64,000 nucleotides of DNA from Varroa destructor (taxonomy: Eukaryota; Arthropoda; Arachnida; Mesostigmata; Varroidae). Made by a program: the position numbers and the translations under genes. The notes under the pieces are model-generated. The model saw nothing but the letters and a program-made list of their open reading frames with translations, was not told the origin of the DNA and ran no database searches. Below, piece after piece: positions 1 through 13,459 of the stretch; within the stretch, counting starts at the first letter, position 1, and each line of letters begins with the position of its first letter. The stretch spans positions 46,398,863 to 46,462,862 of the forward strand of contig NW_019211455.1 of the NCBI RefSeq assembly GCF_002443255.2, in the 5' to 3' direction.

Positions 1-1390
1 GTACGCGTTAAATCCCATCAAGATACTCGTTTTACAAGTACCGAAGCCTGCGACGTTAATTCGGGAACTGCTTTACCCGATGCGACTAACAGGTCTGTGT
101 CCAGCCGGGCAGAGGAAAATGAACATAATGGATTTTTAATTTCATCTAAAGGTGGCCACAATATTAAGATGCCTACTACTGCACCCAAGATGTTACCAAA
201 TACGGAAGATTGTGCATAGAGTAGGAGCTATTTTACATAGCGATCAAAGCCATACATTTATATATGTATATATATGCATACCCTAAAAAGTACTATCAAG
301 AGGGCGCCTACAGTTACGAAGGAAGCCGCATACCGTGTTAATGGCGATCAGCCGAAGTAAATTGCTTAATAACATGCAAAGACATGTTGCGTTTACATAG
401 TTGCCCGGAGCAAAATCAATTCAGTGTCAACCTGTCAATGCAATTCATTATTAACTATATATTCTCGATCTTTGACACATTACCTTAAACGGGTCTTGCT
501 GAACTACTCTGGGATTTTTCCGGCAGACGTATGAAGCGGCATGGTGAAAATATGCCATAAATACGATTTGCCAACGCTGAACTTCAACCCCACATGTTCC
601 ACATTAACTTCCTAGAGAAAACTGTCCCAAGACAACAAGTTGAGCGCTTCGATCGAATTGGACAATTAAATACAGCAAAAAATATACTCTGCTGGACCTT
701 TTCGTTCCGTAGGTAGAGATATGGGCGATGTTTCAACAAGTCTATATCTACCGGTATAGCTTGACGCGCGTATACTATTGGGCTGATGATGAAGTAGCTT
801 TTGCACTAGTTAGGCGATAATGTTGATTTTTGCGTGTGCGTCAAGGAAGGCACTCTCCCTCATTCTTTACGGTCTCACCCTTCACAGGGCATAGAAGCCC
901 ACAATTACACGGATCTAAATCCGGCAAATTAATCTGTTGAAGCCGATATTGAATGTTCTTTCGCCATTTTAGGAAATAATTGTGATATGGCAATGAACAC
1001 TGGCATTATCGTCAGTAAGGCAGACTGTGTGTTTTCCATTGCCGTGCTAAGGGTCCATAAATCTTTTGAGGAATTCGATATGGCGGGCTGTAGTCATCAT
1101 CACCGGTATACATTATTAGTGGGTGTCAATTGCAAGTACTCTGGGTACTACTAGGTACGAACCTACACGATCGAGGTTTCCGCCTTGAAACGGCATTTTT
1201 ACCAACAGGAGAAACCGTGCCACTGCAATGACTTTCCAAATACGTTTTATAGGTAGCAAAATAACGCTCCGCGTAAATCTATAGCCCATTCTTAGAGGAC
1301 TAAAAATTCAGCGAAGGTTTTACGCTTGATGCTCACGCTATGTTGATAAAAACAATGAGGAGCTATGCTTTAACAATATCATGAAGCCCA
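1..1390. other. Intergenic, nothing assigned
   Basis: No open frame or RNA-like structure stands out on either strand. The composition is mixed and AT-leaning, with short TA runs near 260-275. Confidence 0.5.
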
Positions 1391-1456
1391 TCGGTGCAGG
1401 CAAAAAAATGGGGCATTGAACACGACATATGCCCGACATCCTTGAACATTGTTTGT

Positions 1457-1480
1457 TTGCTTGCTTGCTTGCTTGCTTGT
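1457..1480 (+). repeat. (TGCT)n microsatellite
   Basis: A short run of about five TTGC/TGCT units. It explains the leucine/alanine/cysteine stretch of the open frame that crosses it (1394-1687), so that frame is not called as a gene. Confidence 0.8.
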
Positions 1481-1744
1481 AAAAACAGCTGTCTTTTTCT
1501 TTATTTCAAAAACATCTGTTTGATGGCGTTGTCGATAAAATTGGTTCCCAGAGAATTTCTGAAGCTTGCGATATCCATGAATGGCCTACACTTTGGAAAT
1601 CAGTGTATTTCGACCGCGATACAACGGAATGTGGAACAAAATACGGTACGCAACCGTTCGTTGTTTTTATTAGCAATGAAGTATTAAAAAAATACTATTA
1701 AACGAATGGTTATTGATGTTCAACCTACCTAATAAAATAAGCGT

Positions 1745-1805
1745 AGAATCTAGTGGTTCCCGCATATGCTGAGCATTCGAGTGGGTTCGATTCCTTATTG
1801 CTAAG
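1745..1805 (+). other. tRNA-like element (degenerate, perhaps SINE head)
   Basis: An A-box-like TAGTGGTTCC at 1751-1760 is followed about 33 bases later by a near-perfect B-box, GGTTCGATTCC, at 1784-1794. The TPsiC stem forms only its two inner pairs plus a wobble, and no convincing acceptor stem closes the structure, so this is not a working tRNA. It may be a tRNA pseudogene or the head of a tRNA-derived SINE. The B-box is the strong part; the rest is inference. Confidence 0.35.
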
Positions 1806-2599
1806 TATTTCTGCATATATTTAATTGTCGTTTGAGATTTTGTCTGGGCTTAGGGTGTTTCGTTTTAAAAGTATATCACATCCTGCCGACTATAGGAGAT
1901 TGAAACGAAAAAATTGAGAACAGTGATTGCTTGAAGGGTCTGTCAAATTCACAGCCCTCATAATGGAATCATCATAATAAAAAATCCCCTTTTTGTCCTA
2001 TGAAGTAGACAATCAGACGCGATGGTACCGTGACCTTCTATGGTGTAAGTGAACATCGTGGGACGTTTGAAAGGTCTTTCATGGAGGTAGTTACTTTGTG
2101 AAGTTGACTACCCTAATGGCGTTCTTTGGGTTATTTGTCTCGAAAGCCTGAACTGTGTCGGTCTAAAAGTCATTATCATCCTTGGACTATGCACAACTCG
2201 ATCAATGGCATTTTCCAGAGCGTGAATCCTTTCCAGGCAGTTCTGGGCTTAGTGCTTACAGCATTTAATACTGATTCCATACCGGAATATAGCGGAGTAT
2301 CAAGGTAGCTATGTACCTAACTGATAGCTAACGAATACCAAATATTGCCTCGACAGCACGAGTTTGTAAAATCTTGTAAATGACAGATTTAAGAAGGCCT
2401 TATGTGTCTCAAAAGAACGAAGGACGCATGTCGTTCAAAACGGGTCTTAGTCATTGTAGTGAACCAGTGCAATTCTTGAGTTGTGTATACAAATTTTGAT
2501 ATATGCTTTCTGCTGAAAACGTTTCCTCATGGATAGTGTATACCATCAGTCGCTTCACACCATATGGTAATATTAAATATCTTCGAAACAATGCTTAAC

Positions 2600-3600
2600 G
2601 GCATTGCCGAACGTCAAACTGTTTTAAATTAAAATGGCGTAGATTTCAGCCTTTTTGCAAACTCCAGGATGTTCTTGAAAGCAGTACGTATCCAGGTGAC
2701 CCGCATTGAGTCCATGTCGGTCGACTAAAAGGTTAGTCTTCTTCTGCAGGTCCTTTACTATACGTGGTTAGTTATGCGTTTTACGGCCTTTAACAACACT
2801 GGCAGCTTACTGTCCTGTGAGCGAACAGATTCACCGTATTTTTTCCGGCCATAGAATAACCGCGAGACGTGCAACCTTTTAGACTGCCGGGAATTCGCCT
2901 GTCCAAAGCATTTTGGCTACTCCACGCTAGAAGATATATGGGTGTGCATTTGTATCAGCTACGTGGTACTACGCTAGAGCCCAATGCTTTCAATGGGTTC
3001 ATTTGCGCAGCGACACTTCCCACTTCATCGACAGTAATCGAGGAAAAGTAAAAGCTCATGTAAGCAAGAAACAACTGAACGGGGGCAAGTTTGTTAGGAA
3101 ATAGCGCGGTTATGGCTTTCTGCGCTGCTTCTTCTACTTCCATGTCCAAATGGAAAGGCTGCTGCAGCTTATTCCGGACGATTATATACTTTTCTCCACG
3201 GGTTTGTTTCCACTTGTTCACAGAACAGTCCCTAAGGATCATCCTTGATCTTCTAGATCGCTGTTCGAAGTTTCCGGCGTGTTTCTTTATATTCTTTTAC
3301 TGCAAGTGACAAGCCGTGTGCAACTCCTTCGCCGAGAATTGCACTCATCCAGGCCTCGCTTAACACTCTCATACCATCAGTACCGTCAATATCAACAAGT
3401 TTAATGCAGTTGAGTTGTTTCGCTGACATGTAACATGCCTTCTTTAGCATTCTCAAAACTGTTAGCGGGTCTACATCCAGGAGCTTCAAAACCGGCGGTA
3501 GGTCCACGTCTTAACTTATCGTACTCGAAACATCTGGCTGATCTGGCCTCGGTTTCGGCGATCGCAGATAGGGTTGGTGTGTCATTTATTTATTATCTTT
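2600..3600 (-). pseudogene. Decayed R1-like LINE (endonuclease-RT linker and RT start)
   Basis: Reading the minus strand from 3507 downward gives a series of landmarks of non-LTR retrotransposons, spread over shifting frames. First is the basic linker (EYKETRRKLRTAI, about 3253-3300), then VETNPWRK and a run like YxIVxNKL, matching the R1 pattern of a DPWG/Y..V..KL stretch before the polymerase. Next come a leucine/FP motif, TVDEV, and NPLKALGSSVVP (about 2965-2990), the remnant of the K.PGpDgiP motif. Then follow WTGEFPAV and KVARLAVI with stops between, and a weak GFR.G.ST remnant near 2700. At least three frame changes and several stops make it non-functional. No 3' tail or target-site duplication was found. 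R1-like is my best fit; another LINE clade with the same order is possible. Confidence 0.65.
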
Positions 3601-6600
3601 CAGTGCACGATTCTTGGGAACGAGAATCTGTACAAAAGATTGCTTTCAACGTGGATTTTTTTGAGTTTTAACGGAACGTTGGGTCGAGGTTGTGGACAAG
3701 GTGCAAGTCGAATTGTGCTGATATCTTTAAAGGAACAAGTTAACCGTACTCATGCGAGATTTGACAATTGTTTGCTAAATATGTTCGATACTGCTGCACG
3801 TTCGTATTCTCTATGTATGTTTTGCAAGTGTAATGGATTGCAGACCGAACGCTATTCTTCTAGCTGGTTGAACTGTCCAAAGTTCGACTAAACTTCTTAA
3901 GGCTATCATAACTGGAACATTTTTCCAAAAATGACGTATGCTACATACAGATAATCCTGTAGAGTACTACCTATAAAAAAGCGTTGGACCATAGAAAAAT
4001 CAAAGGTGGTAGAGTAATATAAAACTAGCCGGGAAAGCAAAAGCGTTTGTTAAACTTAGTCTAGCAACAATTTAATGATGGGTCACAAAGTCACGAATGT
4101 CGTTGGTGTTTTTGCTACGGATTGTGAACGAAAAATGACTTTCCGCTTCACATAGACACCTTGCTAAAATGGCAGACATTAACCCCTATGTGATCCGACC
4201 TGTTCAGGCTGTATTATTTACCTTCGTATGGTAATAATGTTGCAGAACTTTTCGGCTTCGATTGTTAATACTGTATTTATGTTGTCCCATACATCGAATG
4301 TTATCCATACAAGTAGGGGGTGTGACCCAAGAAGATAATTCAATAATAATTATTATAGTTTTATTCATGTACACAGGTTACGTAGTTGTGGGGTATGACA
4401 GGATGACTCTTGGTCTTCTTCAACCGGGGACTAGTATTATTTTTATCGTTAAAGATTGCTTGAATATATCTAAAAGCAGTTTCAGTAACTATTGAAATAT
4501 ATATATATACTCAACCAGACTAATTTCATACCATCCTGCTGCATTTTTCACCGGTCTAGTCATTTAATATGAAAGACTACCTTTTTGAGGTCTATAATCT
4601 TAATCTGTGTAGCAGAACGCTCGCAAATTGGGTTACGGTAGTCATGGTTCATGGTGTTAGACCGAAAAAAGATTCCCGCCATATTTAGCCGTTTTAATTT
4701 ATTGTAACGTATCTTAGTCAAAGCAGTTTCGCCCATCTTTCCGATAGCTCATCTATCTCACAAGGTCAAAAAAATGTCGTCCTTGAAAGCCACCCATTTA
4801 CAATCTTCGGCCAGATGGAACGATGGCCAAGGGAGGAGAGTTTGTCATTGGAGATCTGTTAGCATTCGCAGGGTCACCAAAGCTGTATACGGCGTACCAT
4901 CATATAGCAATATCAGTTTGGGTCGCCCTTTGCCAATTAACGCCTTGTTTGCCAATTTGGTGGCTCAGACGTATGAGTTTATTTGCGTAGCGGTCACCTG
5001 TAGTTTTTTCCAGGTATTAAAATAACCCACAATAGAGCACTCCTTTCTCAAATGACCATATATACGAGTGCAGTGTTCGACCATGAATATCTCGTGGCGT
5101 AAAACTAACTAGGTAAGGGGTCTAACCGTTCGAATGCTATGTCTATAAGAATAAGAAGATCAGTCTATCATTGCCGGTAACGATATTGTACAAAAATAAT
5201 TTTCGTTTGTATCATGCAGATAACGGAAAACGTATTGTGGTATGGTTTTCTGTTTCTTTTTTACTGGGTTCATAGGGGTCTACTTTGCTTCTTTTTTGAT
5301 GTTTTCTAGTGCGTGCAAACGATTGACAGCAGTCATCTGAGCCACTCGTAGCGGTGTAAAAAATGATTACGTCATAGCTTGCCGAAGAAGAATCTACCGG
5401 TCTTTTCGTGGCTGTCAGGAGCATGGTTTATCAGTGAAGTTGAAGTCTCTGGTTCTGCAGCGAGTCATCTAACATTGACCCGCTATAACGCTTAGTGCAC
5501 GTAATTCGTCGTCGACTTTTTTCCAGCACAAAAATAGCGAGCTAGACATTGTCGGTTTTGTATCTCTTCGAGTACCATCACTGGACGCACCGAATTATAA
5601 CTTCGAGCTTAATGAAAAGAATAAAGCCCACGCTTAACTATGCCTATTTTCAATAAAGTTTCAGCTAGGTAGGATCAGTCGATCCGCCGCCTATTGGCTC
5701 CAGCAAGAACTACTTCACCTACTTACCTAATTTGCCTCGCAGAGTATGGTCTCTGCTAGATCGATCAGCTGAGCGTAGAAACTATGCCCAAGTAATAAAT
5801 ACAGAGATATACATTCGAAGCATCCTATCACCCTATATGCGTTGCATAAAAAGCCACAAAGTAGTCCGCTCAGACTTGTTTCGAATAATCGTGCGCAATA
5901 TCTTTGTGTCGCAGGGTTGTTATATATTAGTTTTTTTTACGTTTGACGTAGTAATTTTTCGTTGATCTCGGTTCCTTCAAACTGACGCAATTCAATTAAA
6001 TTGAATATTTATGACAATAAATTCAAACGCAAAATTTCCAAACTCAAAAATGAAGAGCGCTGGAAGAAGCAATCATTACGACGAGTAAAACATATGCGAT
6101 AGTGATGAAATATGGGCCAGAATTAACCCTATGATGCGCATAGGTTGGAAAGTTGGTGCAATTGGCGTTACTACCTGAGCGCGTTTAAAAAAATGGGTTT
6201 GTTTAGGATACCTAGGTACCTTGTTTAGCAATTAATCGCATACAAAATAACCGGTTAATAGTTTCGCCTATTTCAGAGTTATGTTTTTCAAAAAAATACC
6301 TAAAGTAAATATTATTGAAGTCAGTGGGCTGCGTTATACTACATAAATGTGCTGAGGGGTTGCATGAGCTACCGGATTTCATGCGTATGTCAAATAGAGT
6401 GTCGCCAGCCGCTAATCTGACAACGAAGTTCAGCCTTATAAGTGTGTACGTTTACTTCAAACTAGGCCACAAATTTTAGTGGCCTTATTAGCATACAACA
6501 CGGTTCAGACTAACTAATATTGAACACAGATACTGTATAGAATGCTTTAGTTGGGCAAACTCTGCCATGCGTACGCTATTTTTAGAGAGCGTCCACATAT

Positions 6601-7379
6601 TGGATCCTCTTCATTCGCCCATCCATTAACCTGCGCAAATCGAACGCTTTCAGCTCTCTTCAACAATTAAAGAGCCTCTAGTAAAATAATTTTAAAATAA
6701 AGATCGATAGAGAAAGCCTACAAGTAACATATATGTCTAATACTGTTGCATTAAAGCCGGGCGTCCTCGGATTCGACAATTTCTAAAGCTCCAAGACCAA
6801 ATCCGCAATCTGCCGCTAGGGTGATCCCGAAAATCAGTCTTCGGCTAATTTAACTGTTTCGCTTATTTCGCCAGCAGGTGCCTTTTCGTATACTTGTATA
6901 ATTGGGACCTTAAATCTTAAAGACGCTGCAGAGGCCATAGGCAATTTGTCTGTTTGTTCCTAAGACCCATCTTCCGAATCCGTCTTTCGTTTACCAACGT
7001 TCTCCGGCTTCGCCTCATCATGCGACGCGCCTTTTCACTAAAGGGTTGCGATCATCTTGTGCCAGTGTGTCTTGTCAACACAAGTTCTTTGTTATCATTA
7101 TTGCCGAAATCAACTAAATTATTGTACTGTCAACGTACCTTGAGCCCCATAATCACGGCGAACGTGAGCGCAGACCGTGCACGAGGCCGGTTACCTCAAG
7201 CACATTCGAGAATGTATAAGGGAGGGAAAAGGCTGAGCTTATATACAGCCGACGAGGCCTGACCCAGGAAGCTCCCAGGGTGAAGTTTGTAGCGAGATGT
7301 GCAGCTATCTGCAAGCTGTGAACTTTATCAATGGGAAATTGCGAGAAATTAGCAGGGCAAGAGGGACCAAGAAATAGTA
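3601..7379. other. Intergenic, unassigned
   Basis: AT-leaning sequence with scattered 60-100 codon open frames on both strands (for example 3574-3891 plus, 5212-5424 minus, 6954-7262 plus). None shows a recognisable domain, signal peptide or splice structure. A short (TA)n run lies at 4498-4511. I see no gene here. Confidence 0.5.
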
Positions 7380-8160
7380 AACGCGAATGCTCGAAAAAGA
7401 AAGAGCTTAATAATCCTTGAGGGCTGGAATTTGCAAGTCAAAATTGGGCGAGGAAAACTTATTTATTGCATTGGGCATGGCTAATCTGAACGTAAGCGAT
7501 AGGTGGAAGCGTTGGCACTTCGTAAACTTCAATCGGCACAGGGTGTCTCTTGATTTCAACGTTGCAGATAGCGCAAGTCCAAGAGAGATGTGCAGGTGTG
7601 AATCTAGCAGGATTAAAAAGCCAAAGGGGGGGGTACGGTGTGCGCGGCTTCACTAACGACAGAGAAAAAGGGTACTCGCCGGGCAATGTATAACCGATAT
7701 TAATTGCCTGTTTATTAAAGGGACGAAGAGAACTTGACGATAAAGGCGTGGTTTTCTTAAGTTTTTCAGATTAGTGCATACGATAACGAAAAAAGTATGA
7801 ATGCCGAACTTTCAGTAATGACTAGCGTTTTTATTAAATTGTCCGTATGTTTTTTTTGTGACTTGAGTTGTGCGTGGGCGTCTTGAATTGATTTTCGGTG
7901 CATTCGTGGAGTTTTTGCCTTGTGGTGAGCTGCGCGCGGAGCTTCGCCGATTAATTCGCGTCCTGTGTTTTTTTCCATACAGCGTAATAACCATTCAGGT
8001 AAGTTGGCCCGTTGTACACGATTTTTTTGCCAGCGGTCACTTATGTACATAGCCGGTAAATTTACCCCATCGACGGTAGCTTCTAATACCGATGAGAGAT
8101 CTATATGTTAGTTGCTTTGTAAGATTACAGAAACGCATAATTGTACGTAAAGGAAATCGG
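7380..8160 (+). pseudogene. Probable Tigger/pogo-type transposase relic
   Basis: The plus frame at 7417-7656 carries ALGMANLNVSDRWKRW followed by NRHRVS and ADSAS. In order and spacing this resembles the second half of the CENP-B/Tc5-type helix-turn-helix of Tigger transposases (F.AS.GWL.RFK.RH.VS...GES.S). About 120 bases later another frame reads KAWFS..F and a DxxM-like pair, as in the DDE_1 domain where a partner Lys-Ala-Trp precedes the catalytic region. A weaker FxPSTVAS stretch near 8055 could be the remnant of the FLPPNTTS motif. Frames change and stops intervene, so it cannot encode a transposase. The N-terminal match is the better half; the call is an inference. Confidence 0.4.
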
Positions 8161-11100
8161 GTAGTGCAGTTTAGGGGTAATGTAGGAATTTTCGCTGAAG
8201 GGGTTAACAGTTGTTGAAGTAATTGAAATCGGGATACGAGATGAGATAAGTGTAAAAGAATATCGATGTTACAAGAATGTCTCACCGAAAGGAGGAAAAA
8301 AATTGCAACAAAAAAAGAGCCCAAAGTCTCAATCTGTGTCGCGTGACGAGATTAATAGAACAGAGCAATTAATTGATAGTAATATTATGGAATAGGCGCA
8401 CTGAAGCAATAAGTAAGTCGACTCGACCAAAGATGGTTTCGCCTTATAGATGCTCTTAGGATACCTGCAAAGCGATATCTATAAGGGTGTCGGCCTACCA
8501 TTGAGCAGTGGTTTCTAAAGAAGATGCTACATATCACGAATCGATTCTGTTAATAGTAAACTAGCACAAGGCCGAAAACCAGTGCGCCTCATCTATGCTT
8601 ATTAATAGTGCAACCACACCGCTGTTCGAGAGGCCTTAGTCCATTGGAATATGAGTCGTACGTAATCTCTCTTTACCGTGGATCTTCCCAGCGAACGGCT
8701 GAGTCGCTATATCGCAAATCCTATGGATGAATATGGGTCAACCCACTCGAGTAGAAAATATGTTTATTATAGTGAGGATGTATCGGTGCGAACCGGATTT
8801 ATTCTCTCGATATCTCGCCCTTGCAGGCTAACAACGACGAAAATCTCTGGCATTAACTAGATTATATTATTCATGGTATGCGCCGATACAACCTGTATAT
8901 GATAGGCACCATAGGTAGTTTCACTGATTCTTCAAAAGCTTCTTTGCCGCTGAGTTTGACGTGATAGAATTTGTAAAGTTTCTTATATGGTAGCAATGGT
9001 TGACAGCGCTTTCCTGTCCCGTCATTACTCAGGTCCATTTGATGACATGGTTCTAGCATTTTCTGCTACCGGATTTGACCAACGCTAATAAGACTACGCT
9101 CTCTATCCGGTGATTGTATGACAACCCACCTGCCAAAACAGCTAGCCCCAAAAATTGATGGTACTATAGCATTATACTAAATCTCTGATGTGTACAGTCA
9201 GCGAGTAGGAAGCTAACGTGATAACATCGAAGGATATTGCGGTGAAGCAATCTGGAGTTATCACAGGTGCACATCTTGTTACTAATAACAAGTGCTCAAT
9301 CGAAAACCTTGAACGCTGAAGTTGAGAATGAATTCCAGGTAGCAGTAATGGATTATGGATGAAATATGTGTTGAATGTGTATAATAATGTGTTATCACTA
9401 CAAGTGAAAGGGAATCAGGCTAATATTTCTGAATTTGCATGCTGCAAACGTGGCAACATGATTAGGCTCAAAAACAGCAAGGGAAAGGCTAGGAAGAACT
9501 GTCTTTTCCTCTTAGCTCACTGATATCTAATGAATAAAGTCAATCTGCTGTCAATCTAGCTTAGTTTATTTCCTTGGTTTTTGAAAATTTGATGGCAGTC
9601 CGAACTAATATCCGCAACGGGTCTCCAAGGTGCGAAGTCCTTAGTATCTAGATTCATGTAGGTAAAGGAAGTAGCAAAATAGTACTGTGACTTTGGGAGA
9701 AGGTATGGCTCCGAAGGTTGAACGTAGAAGTGTTTCTGCCATTCTGTTATCGCCGAATAGACTTCGTGTTTATCTGGATGATGGTCGAAGTTGCATTTAT
9801 GGACAATATTAGTTGTTTCGGTTTATACTGATGTAAGTAGAAATTATAAACTGCTTCAGGGCTGGCACGAACTGAGAGCATTGTGAAGTCCAGTAATTGG
9901 TTATGACACAACGTGATTTCTGCCCAGTGCTCTGAATGCTGGAGTGAAGAAACTTTTTGAAATACAGGTAAACGGCGGTAGCAACCATGGCAGCCAAATG
10001 TCTTGTCATCTATGCACTAAGACCTCAATAAGCGGATGATGCCAAGGTCATAAATTATACAGTTATCGGAGCATGTCTTTCATATATTTGTACACCGTAA
10101 AAATGAACTCTTTTTATAGCCTCTTAGCCTTCTGGCGCAAGCCTGAGGGTAGATTAAATTTATATGCCTATACACGCAAAGCGGCAGCGTATAATTCGAA
10201 GCATTTTGTGCAGTGCATAGGGCAAGTCAGAGAAAAAGTCAACTGAAACATATCGGAGGTTCATCAAACTCGCGTATCAAATATTTGAAGGTTGGCAAAG
10301 ATTCGAATACAAACAACAGTAGCCAACTCCTCAAACCGTTCGTGAAGGATGGCGGCGTGTTATCATCTGTAATGGCAAAGAAAAACATTTTACCGACGGA
10401 GGTGTCGTCAACTCAGTGGGCCGCGGCGCCACCCCTTATATTTGGTTAGGTTTATGGGCATCGTAAAGATAATAGGATACATAGAGGCTGCCAGTAGGAA
10501 GATCAGTTTGTTATTAAAGTGAGGATTATGTAAAGCTTATAAAGTTTTTCGCGTCTCTCTCCGTCAGGGGGTTAGCGTAAGCATTCCTTTATTTTCTATA
10601 GTAAAAGGAACGATGGAATGGACAAATAATACATTTAAAACTACATAAACAACAAGAAAATTTTGTTTTTTTATTGTTTGTTAATTTGGACACAATATGC
10701 AGCTGTGTATTCGTGAGACGAATTAACATAGGATTCACTCGATGACTGGCACCAGAATCTGTCTTCTGTATAGAACGTCAAAAAACATCAATTCTTACGT
10801 ATTGCGGAAACGCTAGAATGTTATAATAAAATTAAATTAGTAACCTCTCACGCCCGATACTTCCGTTAGCTATGAAAAACCCCACATCGACGCCCCGGTT
10901 TCGAACCTAAACCCTCCTATGCATTCCTTGATTTAATCGACAAACACGTTACAATTGCACGATCAATGAGACTTTACTAAACGTGCTGTTATCTCGAAAG
11001 CTTTTTCATACTACACCGTTTTTAATCACCTAGACACTAAGCATAATAAAAACAATATGGCGGAGTATTTTTTTTGCGAAAAAATTTAGCAGGAGGTTAT

Positions 11101-11830
11101 AAACCTTTTATATGTATAAAAAATTGTCACTTTTCTTTTGAAATGCTAATTTTCTTAAGATGCGCCAAGTTGTCCCACATCAAGAAGGATGGGAGTAGTT
11201 AGACACGTTATAAAGTACGAATTTCTTTTTGTATGATATCATGTGTGGCACGAAGAAGTACAGGTGATCGGTATAAGTCGGGTATTCGAGCGAAGTTCAG
11301 CGCGATCTAGTCTTGACGATTTTTTTCTTACTAAGGGCCCAGCCAGGTCGAAACGTGCTGTTCGGACCCGAAGTAAAGTTCCGTTTGATAAAAATCTATA
11401 CTCATAATTCTAAACTTAGGAAATGCAATTGTACTGTAAGGAAATTACTTAATGAACTTTCTTAACTTAACCTAGCATTTTTATCTTAGCAAACTATCGC
11501 CATGGCAGTTAACGAAGTTTATCGTTTTTGAAGGGGTCAGTCAACAGTCTAGATGTAATTGGTTGAAGACCAATAAAGTTGGCACTTTTTTTTCTGAATA
11601 CGTGTTTTTTTTTTAAACACACGAGGAAAAGGAAAGGAAATACAGCAAAAGTCAGCCCCGAAACACCTCGATTTTGTCAATTCTTATCTATTTAATAATC
11701 TTCTCGATACGAGTGGCTAGCAGACGATCTATATCATAAGCTCTTCTATAGTACTAAGCCAATACAAATTATCCATACACTATTAAGAACCTTTATTTAG
11801 ACCACGCTCGATAGTATCACACAGCCTAAA
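8161..11830. other. Intergenic, unassigned
   Basis: No gene recognised. Short open frames occur on both strands (8678-8860, 8871-9059 minus, 9809-10009 minus, 10213-10449) without domains. Homopolymer T runs lie near 11068-11076 and 11587-11615. Composition becomes AT-rich after about 10500. Confidence 0.5.
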
Positions 11831-11836
11831 AATACA

Positions 11837-13452
11837 ATGACAAAAATAATTCTCTGCGCTTGTTTATACCTGCCGATTGTGCTAATTTCAATGGACCATT
11901 CATTTACAGTTGATAATAGCCGTGTTGTCACTGTGTACCGGTACCGCTACGTCACACTTGTTTTACTAAACCTGTTTATATTACCTATCGTATGTTTGGC
12001 ACAAGGTCTAAATGTAACGGGGCGTGAACAATTATATCAAGATAAAAAAATAAGTGAGGGTCTACATCGAAAAACAGTCGTTATCGATAATAATAATATT
12101 ATGCAGAAGTGACATTAGGCGATAATATTACCAGTCAAGCTATGAGGAGACCATTTTTAAGATTTTTTTATTGATAAGGTAGAGCAAAACGAATGCTTGA
12201 ATACGGCGAAAGATGCGCAAAGCGGCATATTAATAAATATGGATTTTAAGGTTTCCGAAAATGAAGATTTCCCGATTCTCCACAAAAAACTCGAATTTCG
12301 AGTTTCTTCGTCTCGCATGGCTTTGAGTCAGCACTGCTTTCGACGGCTGGCCGCCCGTTCCAATACGAGACGAACCGCTATTACCGTTTCAGAATTCGTC
12401 ACATTGCATAACTGCCGCCTTTTGCATCACGACGTCAACATCACAGCCGTACAATACTTTTTTGTGTTGTTCCTTTATATTTAGTTCTGCTGTCCTGTTT
12501 TACAACAACAAATCTTCAGAAATCCCGTTCAGAGCTTTTGGAAAGTTGAAATATCGACAAAGCCAGATACCGCCGGTCTTACGACCAGTGCCAAACGACA
12601 ACGACGACTTTTTCGTTGAATTCCCCCTTCCGCCCCTTGGAATCATCGACAGATATTTTTATCCGGGGATCCTCGCGTTAAACTTCAGCGCCTCAGCTAG
12701 GCAGCACATCTCCGGTGTTCTGTCGCCACTGGTTCCAACTCAACTTGGCCATACTGCGATCCCACGCCACGAAAAGGAGCAGCTGTCTGCGGTCTGAGCG
12801 CCTGGGCAGCAACGACACTTCTTTCATAGACGTCGCAGCTTATTCTTGGAGGATCGAGAGTAGTGTTTACTCTGGCCGCCCGTTTCCCGCCGTCAGGTTT
12901 CTGCCGGATGCTATTGGTTCCTTGCTTTCCTTGGCCTCAACCGTGGCTCTCTTGCCCTTGCCTAGTGTTCCTTCAGCAAACTTCTTCGCCAGATATTCTG
13001 CACCATCCTAAGGCTAACCCGCCGTCCAGTCATTGGCTTGCAATACTCTGTTGCTAACTCCGGGAATCGTCGTGTTGCTCTTGGCCCTTCTTGGTTTAGA
13101 TCGGTCAGGGGACGTCTCTGAAGCTAATTTCTAGAAAAACAGGAAATTGACGATGACGACGTAAAAGAGTCTATTTGCTTTAAATTTGCGCCCGGAAGCC
13201 ACCGAAAAGCACGAGGAAACGTGTCAGCAAAATTCTGCCAAAGGAAATAAGTGTACAAGAGAACCCTTACCTTTATTTTCTTCCGTTAAAAGTTTTTATC
13301 GCCTGCCACCGAATGAGGTTCCCGGACTGGGTATTTCCAACTGGGGCTCTCCGATTGCCAACAGAGCACGGGAGACAAAGATGAACTTTGCTTTATTTAT
13401 GATACTTCGAGCAGTTGAGTTTCCCCACATTTTCCAGAAGGTCACTGACTGA
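11837..13452 (+). other. Run of overlapping open frames, unassigned
   Basis: Between 11837 and 13452 the plus strand carries several 64-111 codon frames in succession, with a GC-richer middle (about 12300-13100) against AT-rich flanks. The last frame (13186-13452) ends just after a plausible acceptor, CCCCACATTTTCCAG, near 13437. I recognise no domain in any frame, and no single set of GT-AG junctions joins them. It may be old transposon sequence, a diverged gene fragment or chance. Confidence 0.2.
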
Positions 13453-13459
13453 TCAAAAG

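Noticed and set aside
1394..1687. 97-codon frame with a Leu/Ala/Cys-rich, signal-like stretch
   Set aside because: The stretch is encoded by the (TGCT)n microsatellite and nothing after it resembles a secreted protein.
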